From: CAVVUF01 sp963751425
GTDB lineage: Bacteria > Chloroflexota > Anaerolineae > Anaerolineales > UBA4823
Reading direction: 5' to 3'
Length of the DNA stretch: 64,000 nucleotides
NCBI GenBank assembly: GCA_963751425.1
Contig: CAVVUF010000002.1
Span: forward strand, 434,001 to 498,000
The notes beneath the pieces are model-generated. The model worked only from the letters and a program-made list of their open reading frames with translations, was not told the DNA's origin and searched no databases. The stretch's first letter is position 1. Each line of letters opens with the position of its first letter. Below, in pieces: positions 46,088 through 54,843 of this stretch. A program made the position numbers and the translations under genes.

Positions 46088-46621
46088 TTAACTCCCGCCA
46101 GTGATCAGTAAAGGCACCAGGCTCTCTGCCCAGTTTTTGATCTCCTTCCAATCCCGGTGGTCGCCCTCTTTCCAGACCCCGAAGAGCACGCTCATGCGGA
46201 ATTTCAACCGGTCGCTGAACGAGGGTATCTTGCTGATGTCCAGCGCTCCGGCAAACAGCCCCTCGCTGACTGGTCGAACCAGCGCCCGCACAGGATCGAG
46301 CCAGGTAGAGACGTTGCTGCGGTACTGTTCCCCCTTTTTCATGGTTAAGGTCATGCATACCAGGAAGGCTGCAAAAGGTTTATTTCTCAGCTTAGCTTGG
46401 TGCATCTGCATGAACTGCATTGCTTCAGGCAGCCACACCCCGCCGTTGATGGCGCTGCCCGCCACGACTGCCTGGTAAGGGGAAAGGTCGGTGACTGATT
46501 TCATCGGCAGCACATCTACCTGTGCGCCGTGTTCTGATAGGGTCTTTCCAATCGCTTCAGCCACACCGGCGGTGGAACCGAAGCGGCTGGCGTACGTAAC
46601 CAGTACTTTGTTGTTTATCAT
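46088..46621 (-). CDS. Flavodoxin-domain protein (HemG-like)
   Basis: 177 residues. The FMN phosphate loop is VTYASRFGSTAGVAEAIGKTL, and the second loop VVAGSAINGGVWLPEA follows. The domain matches the flavodoxin/menaquinone-dependent protoporphyrinogen oxidase group by length and pattern. It probably shuttles electrons in the cytoplasm. True HemG activity is unproven, since no haem gene is near. Confidence 0.8.
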   Translation of the reverse strand: MINNKVLVTYASRFGSTAGVAEAIGKTLSEHGAQVDVLPMKSVTDLSPYQAVVAGSAINGGVWLPEAMQFMQMHQAKLRNKPFAAFLVCMTLTMKKGEQYRSNVSTWLDPVRALVRPVSEGLFAGALDISKIPSFSDRLKFRMSVLFGVWKEGDHRDWKEIKNWAESLVPLLITGGS

Positions 46622-46672
46622 AGTGAATTCTCCCGTAGTTTCCTCTTTGATGACTTCTATATGGAATGTGAT

Positions 46673-47332
46673 CTAAGGATTTCGCTCAGCTCGCTGCCGG
46701 ATTCCAAGCAACATCTTGCGTTCCATAACAAAACCTACCGGTTCGGTAAGCCGCCATACCCAGGCCAGGTCCGGGCTGTAGGATAGGCGCTGGCGCACCA
46801 ACAACCGCGTCGTGTTTTCAGCCTGCGCTTGCAAGATGAACTGCCAGGTGGCGATGGAGTAACCTTTGTCAGCCTGCATGGTGTGTTCCACCGGCTGGCC
46901 TGTTTTTGGGTTAGCACTGATCAAGATCAACGCCCGGGCTGGGTCAACCGAAGCCACCGCAAAGCACGGGTAGCCTTGCGGTCCCAGGCGGATGAGCTCT
47001 CCTACCTGCGGATCTTGCAGCTCAGGAATGATATGGTCAGCACTGTGGATTTTGCAGCCCGCCAGGTTTTCCAATCCGTCATAGCTGTACAGCCCGCCGC
47101 GCCCCTGACCGATCTGCGCCAGCCACGACCAGACCCGCTTGGCTGGCGCTTTTATGGAAATGGCGCGGGTGTAGCCCAGCAAGAGTTCTGGCACCAGCTC
47201 ATCACCGGGTAGGGGCTGGTTAACTTCTTCTTTGTCAGCTCCCCAGTGGTTGTACCAGGTGCGTAATACAGGCGATAAAATTAATGTTCCGCCAACCTGA
47301 ACGGCGCCTAGCAGGTTTTCAAATAAGTTCAT
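46673..47332 (-). CDS. SRPBCC/polyketide-cyclase-like protein
   Basis: 219 residues. After an N-terminal hydrophobic stretch, the sequence ISIKAPAKRVWSWLAQIGQGRGGLYSYDGLENLAGCKI is typical of a SRPBCC subgroup that binds lipids or aromatic ligands. The C-terminus RLSYSPDLAWVWRLTEPVGFVMERKML fits the same group. Ligand unknown. It is 51 bases upstream of the flavodoxin gene. Confidence 0.72.
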   Translation of the reverse strand: MNLFENLLGAVQVGGTLILSPVLRTWYNHWGADKEEVNQPLPGDELVPELLLGYTRAISIKAPAKRVWSWLAQIGQGRGGLYSYDGLENLAGCKIHSADHIIPELQDPQVGELIRLGPQGYPCFAVASVDPARALILISANPKTGQPVEHTMQADKGYSIATWQFILQAQAENTTRLLVRQRLSYSPDLAWVWRLTEPVGFVMERKMLLGIRQRAERNP

Positions 47333-47350
47333 TTTTTTGTCCTTAGTTCT

Positions 47351-48706
47351 TTAAAATCGCCACGATGAGAAATCCAAAAGATGGCGTTGGGCTTTCAACA
47401 CTTCTCTTACCCGGTGGAGCAAGTCAATGGCTAAAGGAAGGATGCTGTATAACCAGAGCACTGCGAAAATGACCAGGATCAGCCTTTCTACCAGGCTTAG
47501 AGTCGCGCGGATAATAAAAGGCCGGATGAGTGGGCTGAATTCAGGCACAAACCAGCATAAGGATTCGAGGGCGTATCCGTTTTGGGTGCAAACGTCTAAG
47601 TTATTTTGTTGGAAAACTACTCCATTGACACCAATCCACAACGACAGGGTCAAAATAATTGGCAAAGCCAGCGCTATGACCAAGGATTGATGATTGGAAT
47701 GCATCAACCTGGCCAGAATCCAGGAAGCAGGCAGGCTGGCAAACAGAAAGAAGCGCGGCCCCCAATACCAGCCTCCGTACCAGGCCCACCAGGAAGCGTA
47801 GACCAGGATCAATCCCAGGACGATGAGCAGCCATAAAATGAGCATCTTCCGCTCGACCGGGTCCGAAATAAATTTCCAGGTAAAGCCGATCAAAAGCAAG
47901 CCGGGGCAGAAAAAGATCAATCCTTTTCCGAAGGAGAAGAGGATGGACAAGATTCCCAGTACAAAAGGATAACTGTATCCTGTTTTACCAGAGTAGGGCA
48001 GCAGCGTTTCGTAACCATGGTCCTGGTTAAGATAGGTCTGAAATCCGGCCAGTAAATTTCCTGTCCGTAGATACAATTCAACGCTCATTAAAATTAAACA
48101 GGCGGGGATCAGCAGTAAATAGCGGATTTGCTTTTTCTCCCAAGTGAGGTAGATGACCACGAGTGAAAATGGAATCAGGAGAGCGGGGGTGTTGAGGACT
48201 GCCAGGAACATGCATACCCAGCCTACCGTATCTTTTTTTACTGCCAGGCCGATGGTTCCTAAGGTCAGGCATACAGCGCTGAAGACTTCACCGTAATAGT
48301 TGAGGAGATGACCTGGAAACATTGAACCGAAAGCTAAAATAAATAGAAACGTTATGATGATTTTCCGGTCAAAATGGTGCTTGAGCCACTGGTATAAAAC
48401 GAAGATTGAACCGGCGAACAGTAGAAAGTTATACCGGCTAATAATCGTTAGAGGATCTTTGAAGAATTTCGAAATAAACCATAAGGGTAAAGAAAATAAT
48501 GGGCCCACCATGGAATATCGCATCGAGACGATTTCCCTGTTCTGAGTGAGCGTGTTCATAAACTCGTAGCGGATGCTCCCATCTCCCGAAATGGTAAAAG
48601 GCAGCAGGAAAAAGCTGGCACATCCTGCTCCAAACAGCAAGAACAGGCCCAGGCGGGCATAAAAGTCCTCTCTAAATCCGAATGGCAGCTTGTTGGTTGG
48701 GGTCAC
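47351..48706 (-). CDS. Polytopic membrane protein, GT-C glycosyltransferase-like
   Basis: 451 residues with about eleven hydrophobic helices. An acidic site follows the first helix (ISGDGSIRYEFMNTL), as in the catalytic loop of GT-C enzymes, and a WWAWYGGWYWGPRFF segment is typical of such proteins in Chloroflexota. It would transfer sugars from a lipid donor on the outer membrane face. The acceptor is unknown. Confidence 0.6.
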   Translation of the reverse strand: MTPTNKLPFGFREDFYARLGLFLLFGAGCASFFLLPFTISGDGSIRYEFMNTLTQNREIVSMRYSMVGPLFSLPLWFISKFFKDPLTIISRYNFLLFAGSIFVLYQWLKHHFDRKIIITFLFILAFGSMFPGHLLNYYGEVFSAVCLTLGTIGLAVKKDTVGWVCMFLAVLNTPALLIPFSLVVIYLTWEKKQIRYLLLIPACLILMSVELYLRTGNLLAGFQTYLNQDHGYETLLPYSGKTGYSYPFVLGILSILFSFGKGLIFFCPGLLLIGFTWKFISDPVERKMLILWLLIVLGLILVYASWWAWYGGWYWGPRFFLFASLPASWILARLMHSNHQSLVIALALPIILTLSLWIGVNGVVFQQNNLDVCTQNGYALESLCWFVPEFSPLIRPFIIRATLSLVERLILVIFAVLWLYSILPLAIDLLHRVREVLKAQRHLLDFSSWRF

Positions 48707-48830
48707 GAGGCTAACCGGCTCACTTTATCTGCTATTATAGTCCAGGCACGATTAAGAGTGGGCAGCGGCTTTTGGGTAAATTATTGCGGATGAAAACAAT
48801 CCCCACGTGTGCATTGGCCTTCTGCTAAAT

Positions 48831-49781
48831 TTATTTTATATATTCCAGGTACGTGTTGACGATTTTGAAGCCAACCAATTCATAAAGTCTGATCGCTGGG
48901 GTATTCGAGACACCGGTCGAAACGCTGACCCGGTTCATACCCAGTCCTTGCATCTTCCGCAGGCACTCGAGCAGAACCGCACGCGTCAATCCCTTTCTCC
49001 GGTAGGCTTCTCGTGCCCCTAAAGGACCAAAATCACCGATCTTGTTCACAGGGTCGACCCAGCCATTCACATAGGCTGCCATGATGCCATCTGGCGTCAC
49101 CGCCACGATATCGAGCTCGCCTCGGTAGCCCGGCAGCCGCATAAAGGTTGCATAATCCTCGTCGCTGACATTGCCAACCGTCCATGGCTGCCAAACATCC
49201 CGCTGAGCCGCGGCGCGGTTGGAGATTTCGCCAGGATATCCCCCTTCGGCAGGGTCAGCCATGGCGCGCACCTGGCAGTCAGGCGGTATCACAGCTTCAG
49301 CGATTGGTTCCTCCAGGGAGCAAAGCATGTTTACTTCAGAAAATTCGCCACCCTGCCTGAAGCCGTGCTCTTCCAGGAATGCAATCCGATTTGCATCATC
49401 TTGCCGGGAGCCGGATACCAAATGACCGCCCCACATTTCGGAATTGGTTTTGCATAGCTCACCGATGCGCTCCTCTGTCCAGGCCAGCGCCTCAGCCTCA
49501 ATGCCTCGCCAGGCATACTCTGGGAGCACCTGGCAGTCAAAGGATGGATCTTCGCCCAAAATCGCGTACCCAACCAGCTTGTCGCCAGCATGCCAGAGAC
49601 GAATATGCTCTTTTGTATTAAGGTGGCAGACTATCATGAAGTACCAAAATAACAGGTCGCCGATATGCGGATAACGCCAATCATCGGTCTGCGCACGCCC
49701 TTCCATCAACAGGTTTTGTATCTGTATTAAATCATCTTCGTTTTCGTAATATCTGGATGTCCAGTTTAATTTACTGTTCAT
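48831..49781 (-). CDS. GNAT acetyltransferase with two GNAT-like halves
   Basis: 316 residues. The N-terminal half (about 15-150) is a degenerate GNAT fold (YAILGEDPSFDCQVLPEYAWRG). The C-terminal half has the acetyl-CoA loop REAYRRKGLTRAVLLE and VSVSTGVSNTPAIRLYELVGFK, so it is likely the active one. The substrate is unknown. The gene lies 4 bases after the nucleotidyltransferase gene, suggesting both are transcribed together, perhaps for drug modification. Confidence 0.83.
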   Translation of the reverse strand: MNSKLNWTSRYYENEDDLIQIQNLLMEGRAQTDDWRYPHIGDLLFWYFMIVCHLNTKEHIRLWHAGDKLVGYAILGEDPSFDCQVLPEYAWRGIEAEALAWTEERIGELCKTNSEMWGGHLVSGSRQDDANRIAFLEEHGFRQGGEFSEVNMLCSLEEPIAEAVIPPDCQVRAMADPAEGGYPGEISNRAAAQRDVWQPWTVGNVSDEDYATFMRLPGYRGELDIVAVTPDGIMAAYVNGWVDPVNKIGDFGPLGAREAYRRKGLTRAVLLECLRKMQGLGMNRVSVSTGVSNTPAIRLYELVGFKIVNTYLEYIK

Positions 49782-49785
49782 TGGG

Positions 49786-50310
49786 TTACCCTACTCCAAA
49801 TTTTGAATGCAGCCGTCCTAAATCCTGCAGCTGCTTTTCCGGTACCTCATATCCCTGGTGACACAATACCTGCATTTGGGGAGTCAGGCACTGGACATTA
49901 GTCGCCCCCACTACGCCCTTGCCTGCAAGATCTCCTTTCTTGAAGATAAGCCCCTCAGTCTCTGCCCATGCCGGAATCCCGTTACCCTGCTCGTCCAGAA
50001 CCAACGCGTGAATATCGATTTCCCGCCCTTGTGCATCTTGCAAGACAAAAGCGGTGGCTGTCTCAGCCCCTTCCTTATCGACAGCCTGGCGGTTCTCGGG
50101 CCAAAGATATGCCAGGTTGTAGCCATCGCTTTCTAAAAGGGTGCACATTCGCATTACATCATCTAGCAGCATGACCACGTCGAGATCTTTGTGCGGGCGT
50201 GTCTGCTCTCCGAGAAGAGCATCGATCCCCCAGCCCCCAGTCAGCCACACTTGCATGCCATCCTCCGACATGCGGCGGTATATTTTTATGACATCTTCAG
50301 CGCTTACCAT
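49786..50310 (-). CDS. Aminoglycoside/lincosamide nucleotidyltransferase-like protein
   Basis: 174 residues. The nucleotidyltransferase motif GGWGIDALLGEQTRPHKDLDV gives the metal-binding acidic pair (DLD), and EIDIHAL supplies the third acid. It resembles ANT(2'')-like and Lnu-like enzymes, which adenylate antibiotics. Real drug resistance cannot be judged from sequence. It is co-directed with the GNAT gene and diverges from the PadR regulator at 50428. Confidence 0.75.
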   Translation of the reverse strand: MVSAEDVIKIYRRMSEDGMQVWLTGGWGIDALLGEQTRPHKDLDVVMLLDDVMRMCTLLESDGYNLAYLWPENRQAVDKEGAETATAFVLQDAQGREIDIHALVLDEQGNGIPAWAETEGLIFKKGDLAGKGVVGATNVQCLTPQMQVLCHQGYEVPEKQLQDLGRLHSKFGVG

Positions 50311-50352
50311 CTTGCTTTCATTATATTACTACTTTTTAGAAGTTATATCTCC

Positions 50353-50381
50353 TTGACAGGTTCTCATTTCTGTAATATTAT
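50353..50381 (+). promoter_or_regulatory. Strong sigma-70 promoter of the PadR gene
   Basis: TTGACA (50353-50358) and TATTAT (50376-50381) are 17 bases apart. The -10 box touches the first palindrome of the operator below. Confidence 0.75.
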
Positions 50382-50412
50382 AGGATATATCCTATATAGG
50401 ATGTATCCTATA
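50381..50412. promoter_or_regulatory. Tandem palindromic operator before the PadR gene
   Basis: TAGGATATATCCTA (50381-50394) is a perfect palindrome. Directly after it, TATAGGATGTATCCTATA (50395-50412) is palindromic except for its two central bases. Both overlap the -10 box and start site, so binding of the PadR dimer should repress its own transcription. Confidence 0.7.
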
Positions 50413-50427
50413 TAAAATGGAGTACAG

Positions 50428-50985
50428 ATGTCCCTTGAACATGCCATCCTTGGCTTTCTAAATTATCGCCCGTATTCAGGTTATGATCTGAAGAAGATCT
50501 TTGATACATCGGTCCGGCATTTCTGGCCTGCCGATCAAAGTCAAATTTACCGCACCCTGTCTCGGATGAGCGCTAATGGGTGGACAGAGATTGAGGTGGT
50601 TCGCCAGGACGCCCGCCCGGATCGCAAGATCTACCAAATCACCTCCGCTGGACGGGAAGAGCTGCGCCGTTGGCTGCTGATGCCCCTGCCGCCCGAGGAA
50701 AATCGCAGTGCCGATATGATCCAGGTCTTTTTTGCCGCGCAGCTTTTGGATGAGGAGATTCTGGGTATTTTCGAGCGTGCCGCAGCGTTGATGCGTTCGG
50801 GATTGGAGCATTATGCCCAAATTCCTCGCAATATTGAAGCCTACAGCGCCAACACCACCTCGCCACGCGAATTTTTCTTCTGGATGCTGACCCTCGATAT
50901 CGGCATTCACAATTTGGAATCTAATCTTGATTTCATCGAAATCCTGATTCAACGTATTCGCAATGGGGAATTACCCCGCGAATAG
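50428..50985 (+). CDS. PadR-family transcriptional regulator
   Basis: 185 residues. The winged helix is at about 1-85 (LEHAILGFLNYRPYSGYDLKKIF, RTLSRMSANGWTEIEVV, RKIYQITSAGREEL), then a PadR C-terminal dimerisation helix pair. It likely represses its own operon through the operator at 50381-50412 until a ligand binds. It is 17 bases upstream of the 4Fe-4S membrane protein gene, its probable target. Confidence 0.9.
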   Translation: MSLEHAILGFLNYRPYSGYDLKKIFDTSVRHFWPADQSQIYRTLSRMSANGWTEIEVVRQDARPDRKIYQITSAGREELRRWLLMPLPPEENRSADMIQVFFAAQLLDEEILGIFERAAALMRSGLEHYAQIPRNIEAYSANTTSPREFFFWMLTLDIGIHNLESNLDFIEILIQRIRNGELPRE

Positions 50986-51002
50986 CTGGTAAGGAGACCA
51001 TC

Positions 51003-51752
51003 ATGCTGCGACAACTTCCAATCCGCCAACGTGTCCGCAAAGGCCTGGTTATCCTCGCTTTCCTGACTTTTCCAATCACGATGAATTTTCTCTCCCCCTA
51101 TGTAATTATTGACGCCGCTCAGCAGGGGATTATCAACGGCAGCTTGATCATGTTTGGTCTGATGTTTGTTAGCTCGCTTTTCCTGGGGCGCCTCTGGTGT
51201 GGGTGGATCTGTCCCGGCGGCGGGATGCAGGAAATCGTTGAACCGGTGAACAACCGCCCCGTGAAACCTGCCAAAATCGATTGGATTAAGTGGCTGATCT
51301 GGATTCCATGGCTCAGCCTGATCGCCTGGATGGTGATTCGGGTTGGGGGTTATGTGACTGTGAACTTATTGCACCTCACGGAAACCGGTATCTCGGTTGA
51401 TGAACCGTTTAAATACATCACTTACTATGCTGTTGTGCTGATTTTTGTGGCGCTGGCGGTTATTGTGGGGCGCAGGGCAGGCTGTCACACCATCTGCTGG
51501 ATGGCACCTTTTATGATTATTGGGCGCTGGATACGCAACCGTTTTGGCTGGGCCTCCTTGCGGCTGGTAGCAGATGCCTCCGTCTGCAGTGATTGCAAAC
51601 TCTGCACCAAAAACTGCCCGATGAGCCTGGATGTGAATGCCATGGTACAGGTTGAGCAGATGGAACACTCCGAATGTATTTTGTGCGGCACCTGCGTGGA
51701 TAACTGTTCGAAGAAAGCCATCCGTTATTCGTTTAGCGCCTCTAAGAAGTAA
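51003..51752 (+). CDS. NapH/NosR-like membrane-bound 4Fe-4S protein
   Basis: 249 residues. Four to five helices carry the cysteine motifs CGWICPGG and CHTICWMAP. The C-terminus has two ferredoxin-type cluster sites, CSDCKLCTKNCP and CILCGTCVDNC (each CxxCxxC plus a distant Cys). Proteins of this group pass electrons from quinols or flavins to periplasmic oxidoreductases. No dedicated oxidoreductase is next to it. Control by PadR suggests response to a toxic or aromatic ligand. Confidence 0.88.
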   Translation: MLRQLPIRQRVRKGLVILAFLTFPITMNFLSPYVIIDAAQQGIINGSLIMFGLMFVSSLFLGRLWCGWICPGGGMQEIVEPVNNRPVKPAKIDWIKWLIWIPWLSLIAWMVIRVGGYVTVNLLHLTETGISVDEPFKYITYYAVVLIFVALAVIVGRRAGCHTICWMAPFMIIGRWIRNRFGWASLRLVADASVCSDCKLCTKNCPMSLDVNAMVQVEQMEHSECILCGTCVDNCSKKAIRYSFSASKK

Positions 51753-51826
51753 AGCATAATACCGGTTTCTATTCTTAATTGGGGTGGTTTTAGCCTTTTG
51801 TTGATCTGCCTCAAAAATTAGCTCTT

Positions 51827-52375
51827 TCACTCCAGATTCGAGGGGGATTCCAATTCGTTCAATAGGTTCAGAAACCAATCGCTGGCTGAAGAATGGGCCT
51901 TTAGACCGTAATCGAGCGTCTTAATCTGGTATTTCAGGATGCCCCTGTAGGATGCCGGGATTTCAATCCGGCTGATTTCCTCATCCATTTTTCCTAACTC
52001 GTCTTGGACCAATTGGATCTTTCTCAGAATTTCAAGAACGATTTGCTTTTTCTGCTCTACATTTTGAATTAACCCAAGAAAAAATACTTTGGAGAGAGCA
52101 GTCACCTCCAGTTTTTTTACTGGGATTTCATCTAGCATCCACTGATAAAAGGCCTCTTTACCATGCTCTGTGATGCTGTAAATCTTTTTATTGCGCCCTT
52201 TATCCACCTTTTCTTCAAAGACGATCATCCCTTTGTTGAGTAAATTCTTAACCGTAATTTGCAGGCTTCCGTAGCTGGCGCTGTAAAACATGGATATGCC
52301 TTGCTTGAACGCCTGGTTCAATTCATAGAGGGTGAGACTCTGGATAATCAATAATCCCAAAACTACATTTTCCAT
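51827..52375 (-). CDS. PadR-like transcriptional regulator, second
   Basis: 182 residues from the ATG at 52375 (AGGA 5 bases upstream). The helix-turn-helix lies at about 1-80 (ENVVLGLLIIQSLTLYELNQAF; NLLNKGMIVFEEKVDKGRNKKIY), followed by a coiled-coil dimer region (EILRKIQLVQDELGKMDEEISRIE). It diverges from the serine hydrolase gene, and the direct repeats at 52417-52439 sit between them. Confidence 0.83.
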   Translation of the reverse strand: MENVVLGLLIIQSLTLYELNQAFKQGISMFYSASYGSLQITVKNLLNKGMIVFEEKVDKGRNKKIYSITEHGKEAFYQWMLDEIPVKKLEVTALSKVFFLGLIQNVEQKKQIVLEILRKIQLVQDELGKMDEEISRIEIPASYRGILKYQIKTLDYGLKAHSSASDWFLNLLNELESPSNLE

Positions 52376-52391
52376 AATGATCCTTTGCAAG

Positions 52392-52439
52392 TTGACAGCC
52401 GGAATATTTAATGTTACTATTAGTTATATATCTATTAGT
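52392..52439 (+). promoter_or_regulatory. Promoter and direct repeats before the serine hydrolase gene
   Basis: TTGACA (52392-52397) and TACTAT (52415-52420) are 17 bases apart. CTATTAGT occurs twice (52417-52424 and 52432-52439), overlapping the -10 region, a likely binding site for the divergent PadR-like repressor. Confidence 0.5.
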
Positions 52440-52481
52440 AGTATACACGACAATTCGATTAAAAGAAATGGAGATGCAGAA

Positions 52482-53586
52482 TTGAACTTTTTTAAACCTC
52501 TAAATCCACAACAAGCTGCCAGCCATTTTGACCGGTATTTCCAAAAGATCCAGGCAAAGTCACAAAATAAACCTATCCAAATCCAGGTGTCTTCTCAGAA
52601 ATTGGGTCTGGATTACAGCTTCCCATCTGATTCTACCAACCAACCCTACCATACGGCAAGTATTGGCAAGGTATTCACAGCCATCCTGGTGCAAATGCTG
52701 GCAGAAAAAGGTCTTCTCTCCGTTAGGGATCTGATTCACCCATTTTTTTCTGCAGCAGAGTTGGACCGGCTGTTTATTTATCAGAACATCGATTATGCAC
52801 AGCAGGTGACCATCGAGCATTTGTTAGGTCATACTTCTGGCATTGCCGATTATTTTGAGGGGAGTACCACCAGCGGAAAATCATTTATAGATGAAGTACT
52901 TTCGAAACCGCAAACCCATTGGACACCGCAAAAATTGATCGATTTTACCAGGGACTACCAGAGCGGCTGTGGGTATACCCGGAAAGATTTTCAACTATTC
53001 AGATACAGGCTATATCTTGCTCGGGCTGATCATCGAAAAGATTACCGGAAAATCTTTCGCTAAAAACCTGGAGGATGAAATCTTCCTGCCCTTGGAAATG
53101 CGCGACTCATACCTGATGTTTTACTCTGAGCCTATGAATACCCCTAAAAAGAATATCGAAAAAATCTGGTTCAATAACGTGGAAATCAGTGGGTTCGAAA
53201 GCCTCAGTTGTGACTGGTCGGGAGGGGGGATTGTTTCCACCACCGCGGATCTGCTGAAATTCAACCAGGCGCTGCGAAGCGGCCGGCTTGTTCAAACAAG
53301 TACTTTAGAAACCATGGATGTTTGCCAACACAAGTTCCGGCCTGGGATCTATTATGGCCTGGGGATGATGGAAATCCGCTTTAAAGAATTTTTCTTTTTG
53401 CTTGGGCACCTGCCAAAAATCAAGGGGCATATTGGAATTCTGTCAACGCATCTGTTTTACGACCCATCCAGGGATGCGCATATCATCATGAACTTCGGTT
53501 CCAACGCCCGGATGGTGGAAAGCTTCAAGGCGCTGATCGAGATTGAGAATATCCTCCAGAGGATGCAATTGGTTTCAATTCGGTGA
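52482..53586 (+). CDS. Serine hydrolase of the beta-lactamase class C family, frameshifted
   Basis: The probable start is a TTG at 52482 with GGAG 8 bases upstream. The active-site SxxK is S60/K63 (HTASIGKVF), followed by HLLGHTSGIADYF. One extra base at about 52958 breaks the frame; removal yields AAVGIPGKIFNYSDTGY, which supplies the YSD/YxN motif. The rest ends at 53586. About 367 residues, no signal peptide. It belongs to the penicillin-binding/esterase group; beta-lactam hydrolysis is not certain. It is probably controlled by the divergent PadR. Confidence 0.8.
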
Positions 53587-53602
53587 ATCCAATGGAGGTT
53601 GC

Positions 53603-53950
53603 TCATGCTTCTCCCTTCTCCTGTTGCGCCAGTACGTGGTGGATCAATTCATCAAACACCGCCTTGTATTGCCTGTAATCCTCTGAGCGGCTCAGGTTGA
53701 TCTGGATCCATTCCCGCATCTTTGGCTTTCCCATGGGCTGAAACGGGACAGCGTTTGGATCCGTTTCCAGCAGCTTTGCAGCGGTTTGCTCAGGAAGCTT
53801 GATCCCAACACCCTGCTCATACAGGCAGATGCAGAGCTTCTTTCCGACGTAATAGGCCGGAAAACCAAACATCTTGCCAGGTCGCACAAGCGGATGCTCC
53901 AGAAGCAGGTCATCGAGAACAGCCTTGTGTTCGGAATTGAAATGAACCAT
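53603..53950 (-). CDS. TfoX-N/YjbR-like small protein
   Basis: 115 residues from the ATG at 53950 (GGAG 6 bases upstream). It matches the TfoX N-terminal pattern (RPGKMFGFPAYYVGKKLCICLYEQGVGIKLP, residues about 24-55), lacking the C-terminal TfoX domain. Such short proteins are common; function unknown. It converges with the hydrolase gene and follows modB. Confidence 0.78.
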   Translation of the reverse strand: MVHFNSEHKAVLDDLLLEHPLVRPGKMFGFPAYYVGKKLCICLYEQGVGIKLPEQTAAKLLETDPNAVPFQPMGKPKMREWIQINLSRSEDYRQYKAVFDELIHHVLAQQEKGEA

Positions 53951-53974
53951 ACTGAGCTCCAATAATAATTATAC

Positions 53975-54838
53975 TCAATCGGTTTTGTGCGCGATCAGAA
54001 CTTTAATCACCAGTAAGAAGAAGAAAGAGATTACCACCAGGATAACTGACAGGGTTAGAGCGCTTTCTAGATTTGTTTCGAATCCCAGGTAAATTGCGGT
54101 CGGCATGGTCTGGGTCCGGCCAGGTAAATTCCCTGCGAAGATCATCGTCGCTCCGAACTCGCCCAAGGCGCGCGCCCAGCTCATCATGATCCCACTGAGC
54201 AAGGCGAACCGGGATAGCGGTATGATTAAAAATTCAAAAATCTGCCAGCGGCTGGCACCATCTAATTTAGCTGCCTGTTCAATTTCCAGGTCAATACCGG
54301 CAAACCCAATCGAAGCTGACCTCACGTAGAAGGGCGCGGCGATAAAGACCTGGGCGATTACCACCGCCACGGTTGTAAAGGCGATCTCAATCCCGTGATT
54401 GTCTAACCAGCCTCCGATGGAACCCCGCCGCCCCAGGGTGATCAAGAGCGCCAGCCCAGCCACAGCGGGCGGCAGCACAAGAGGCAAATCGATAAGGGCG
54501 TCCAGCGCTTTTTTATACCGGAACTGGTGCCGGCCCATCAGGTAAGCCAGCGGCGTGCCGAGCAAGAAAATCAGCCCCACACTCACCAGGGTGGTTCGAA
54601 GGCTGACGCTGATAGCCTGGAGTACGGTTTTCGCGCCGACATTTGCCAGCAGCTCTTGTAGCGATGTCCGGGTAAACAGCATCAAGATAGGGATCAGGAT
54701 CAGCAGAATCAATGGCAGGGCAGTGATCCACCAGATTTTCTCCAACCAGTGTTCAATTGTTTTCGTCATGGGTTTCGTTTCTTGCGGACGAATGTATGTC
54801 TCGCCGGTTACCTCTTCCTTAGAAAGATCTTTTCCCAT
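53975..54838 (-). CDS. modB: Molybdate ABC transporter permease
   Basis: 287 residues with six predicted helices. The permease EAA loop reads EQAAKLDGASRWQIFEFLIIPLSR, and the ModB/CysT pattern ALGEFGATMIFAGNLPGRTQTMPTAIY follows. It pairs with ModA, whose gene ends 5 bases upstream. No ModC ATPase gene lies in the cluster, so an ATPase must be supplied elsewhere, or the importer is not functional. Substrate is inferred as molybdate or tungstate from the ModA partner. Confidence 0.9.
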   Translation of the reverse strand: MGKDLSKEEVTGETYIRPQETKPMTKTIEHWLEKIWWITALPLILLILIPILMLFTRTSLQELLANVGAKTVLQAISVSLRTTLVSVGLIFLLGTPLAYLMGRHQFRYKKALDALIDLPLVLPPAVAGLALLITLGRRGSIGGWLDNHGIEIAFTTVAVVIAQVFIAAPFYVRSASIGFAGIDLEIEQAAKLDGASRWQIFEFLIIPLSRFALLSGIMMSWARALGEFGATMIFAGNLPGRTQTMPTAIYLGFETNLESALTLSVILVVISFFFLLVIKVLIAHKTD

Positions 54839-54843
54839 CGCAC

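Noticed and set aside
49786..49990. Toxin-antitoxin reading of the nucleotidyltransferase gene with its neighbour
   Set aside because: The neighbour is a GNAT enzyme without antitoxin features, and the motif fits drug-type nucleotidyltransferases better than MNT antitoxins.
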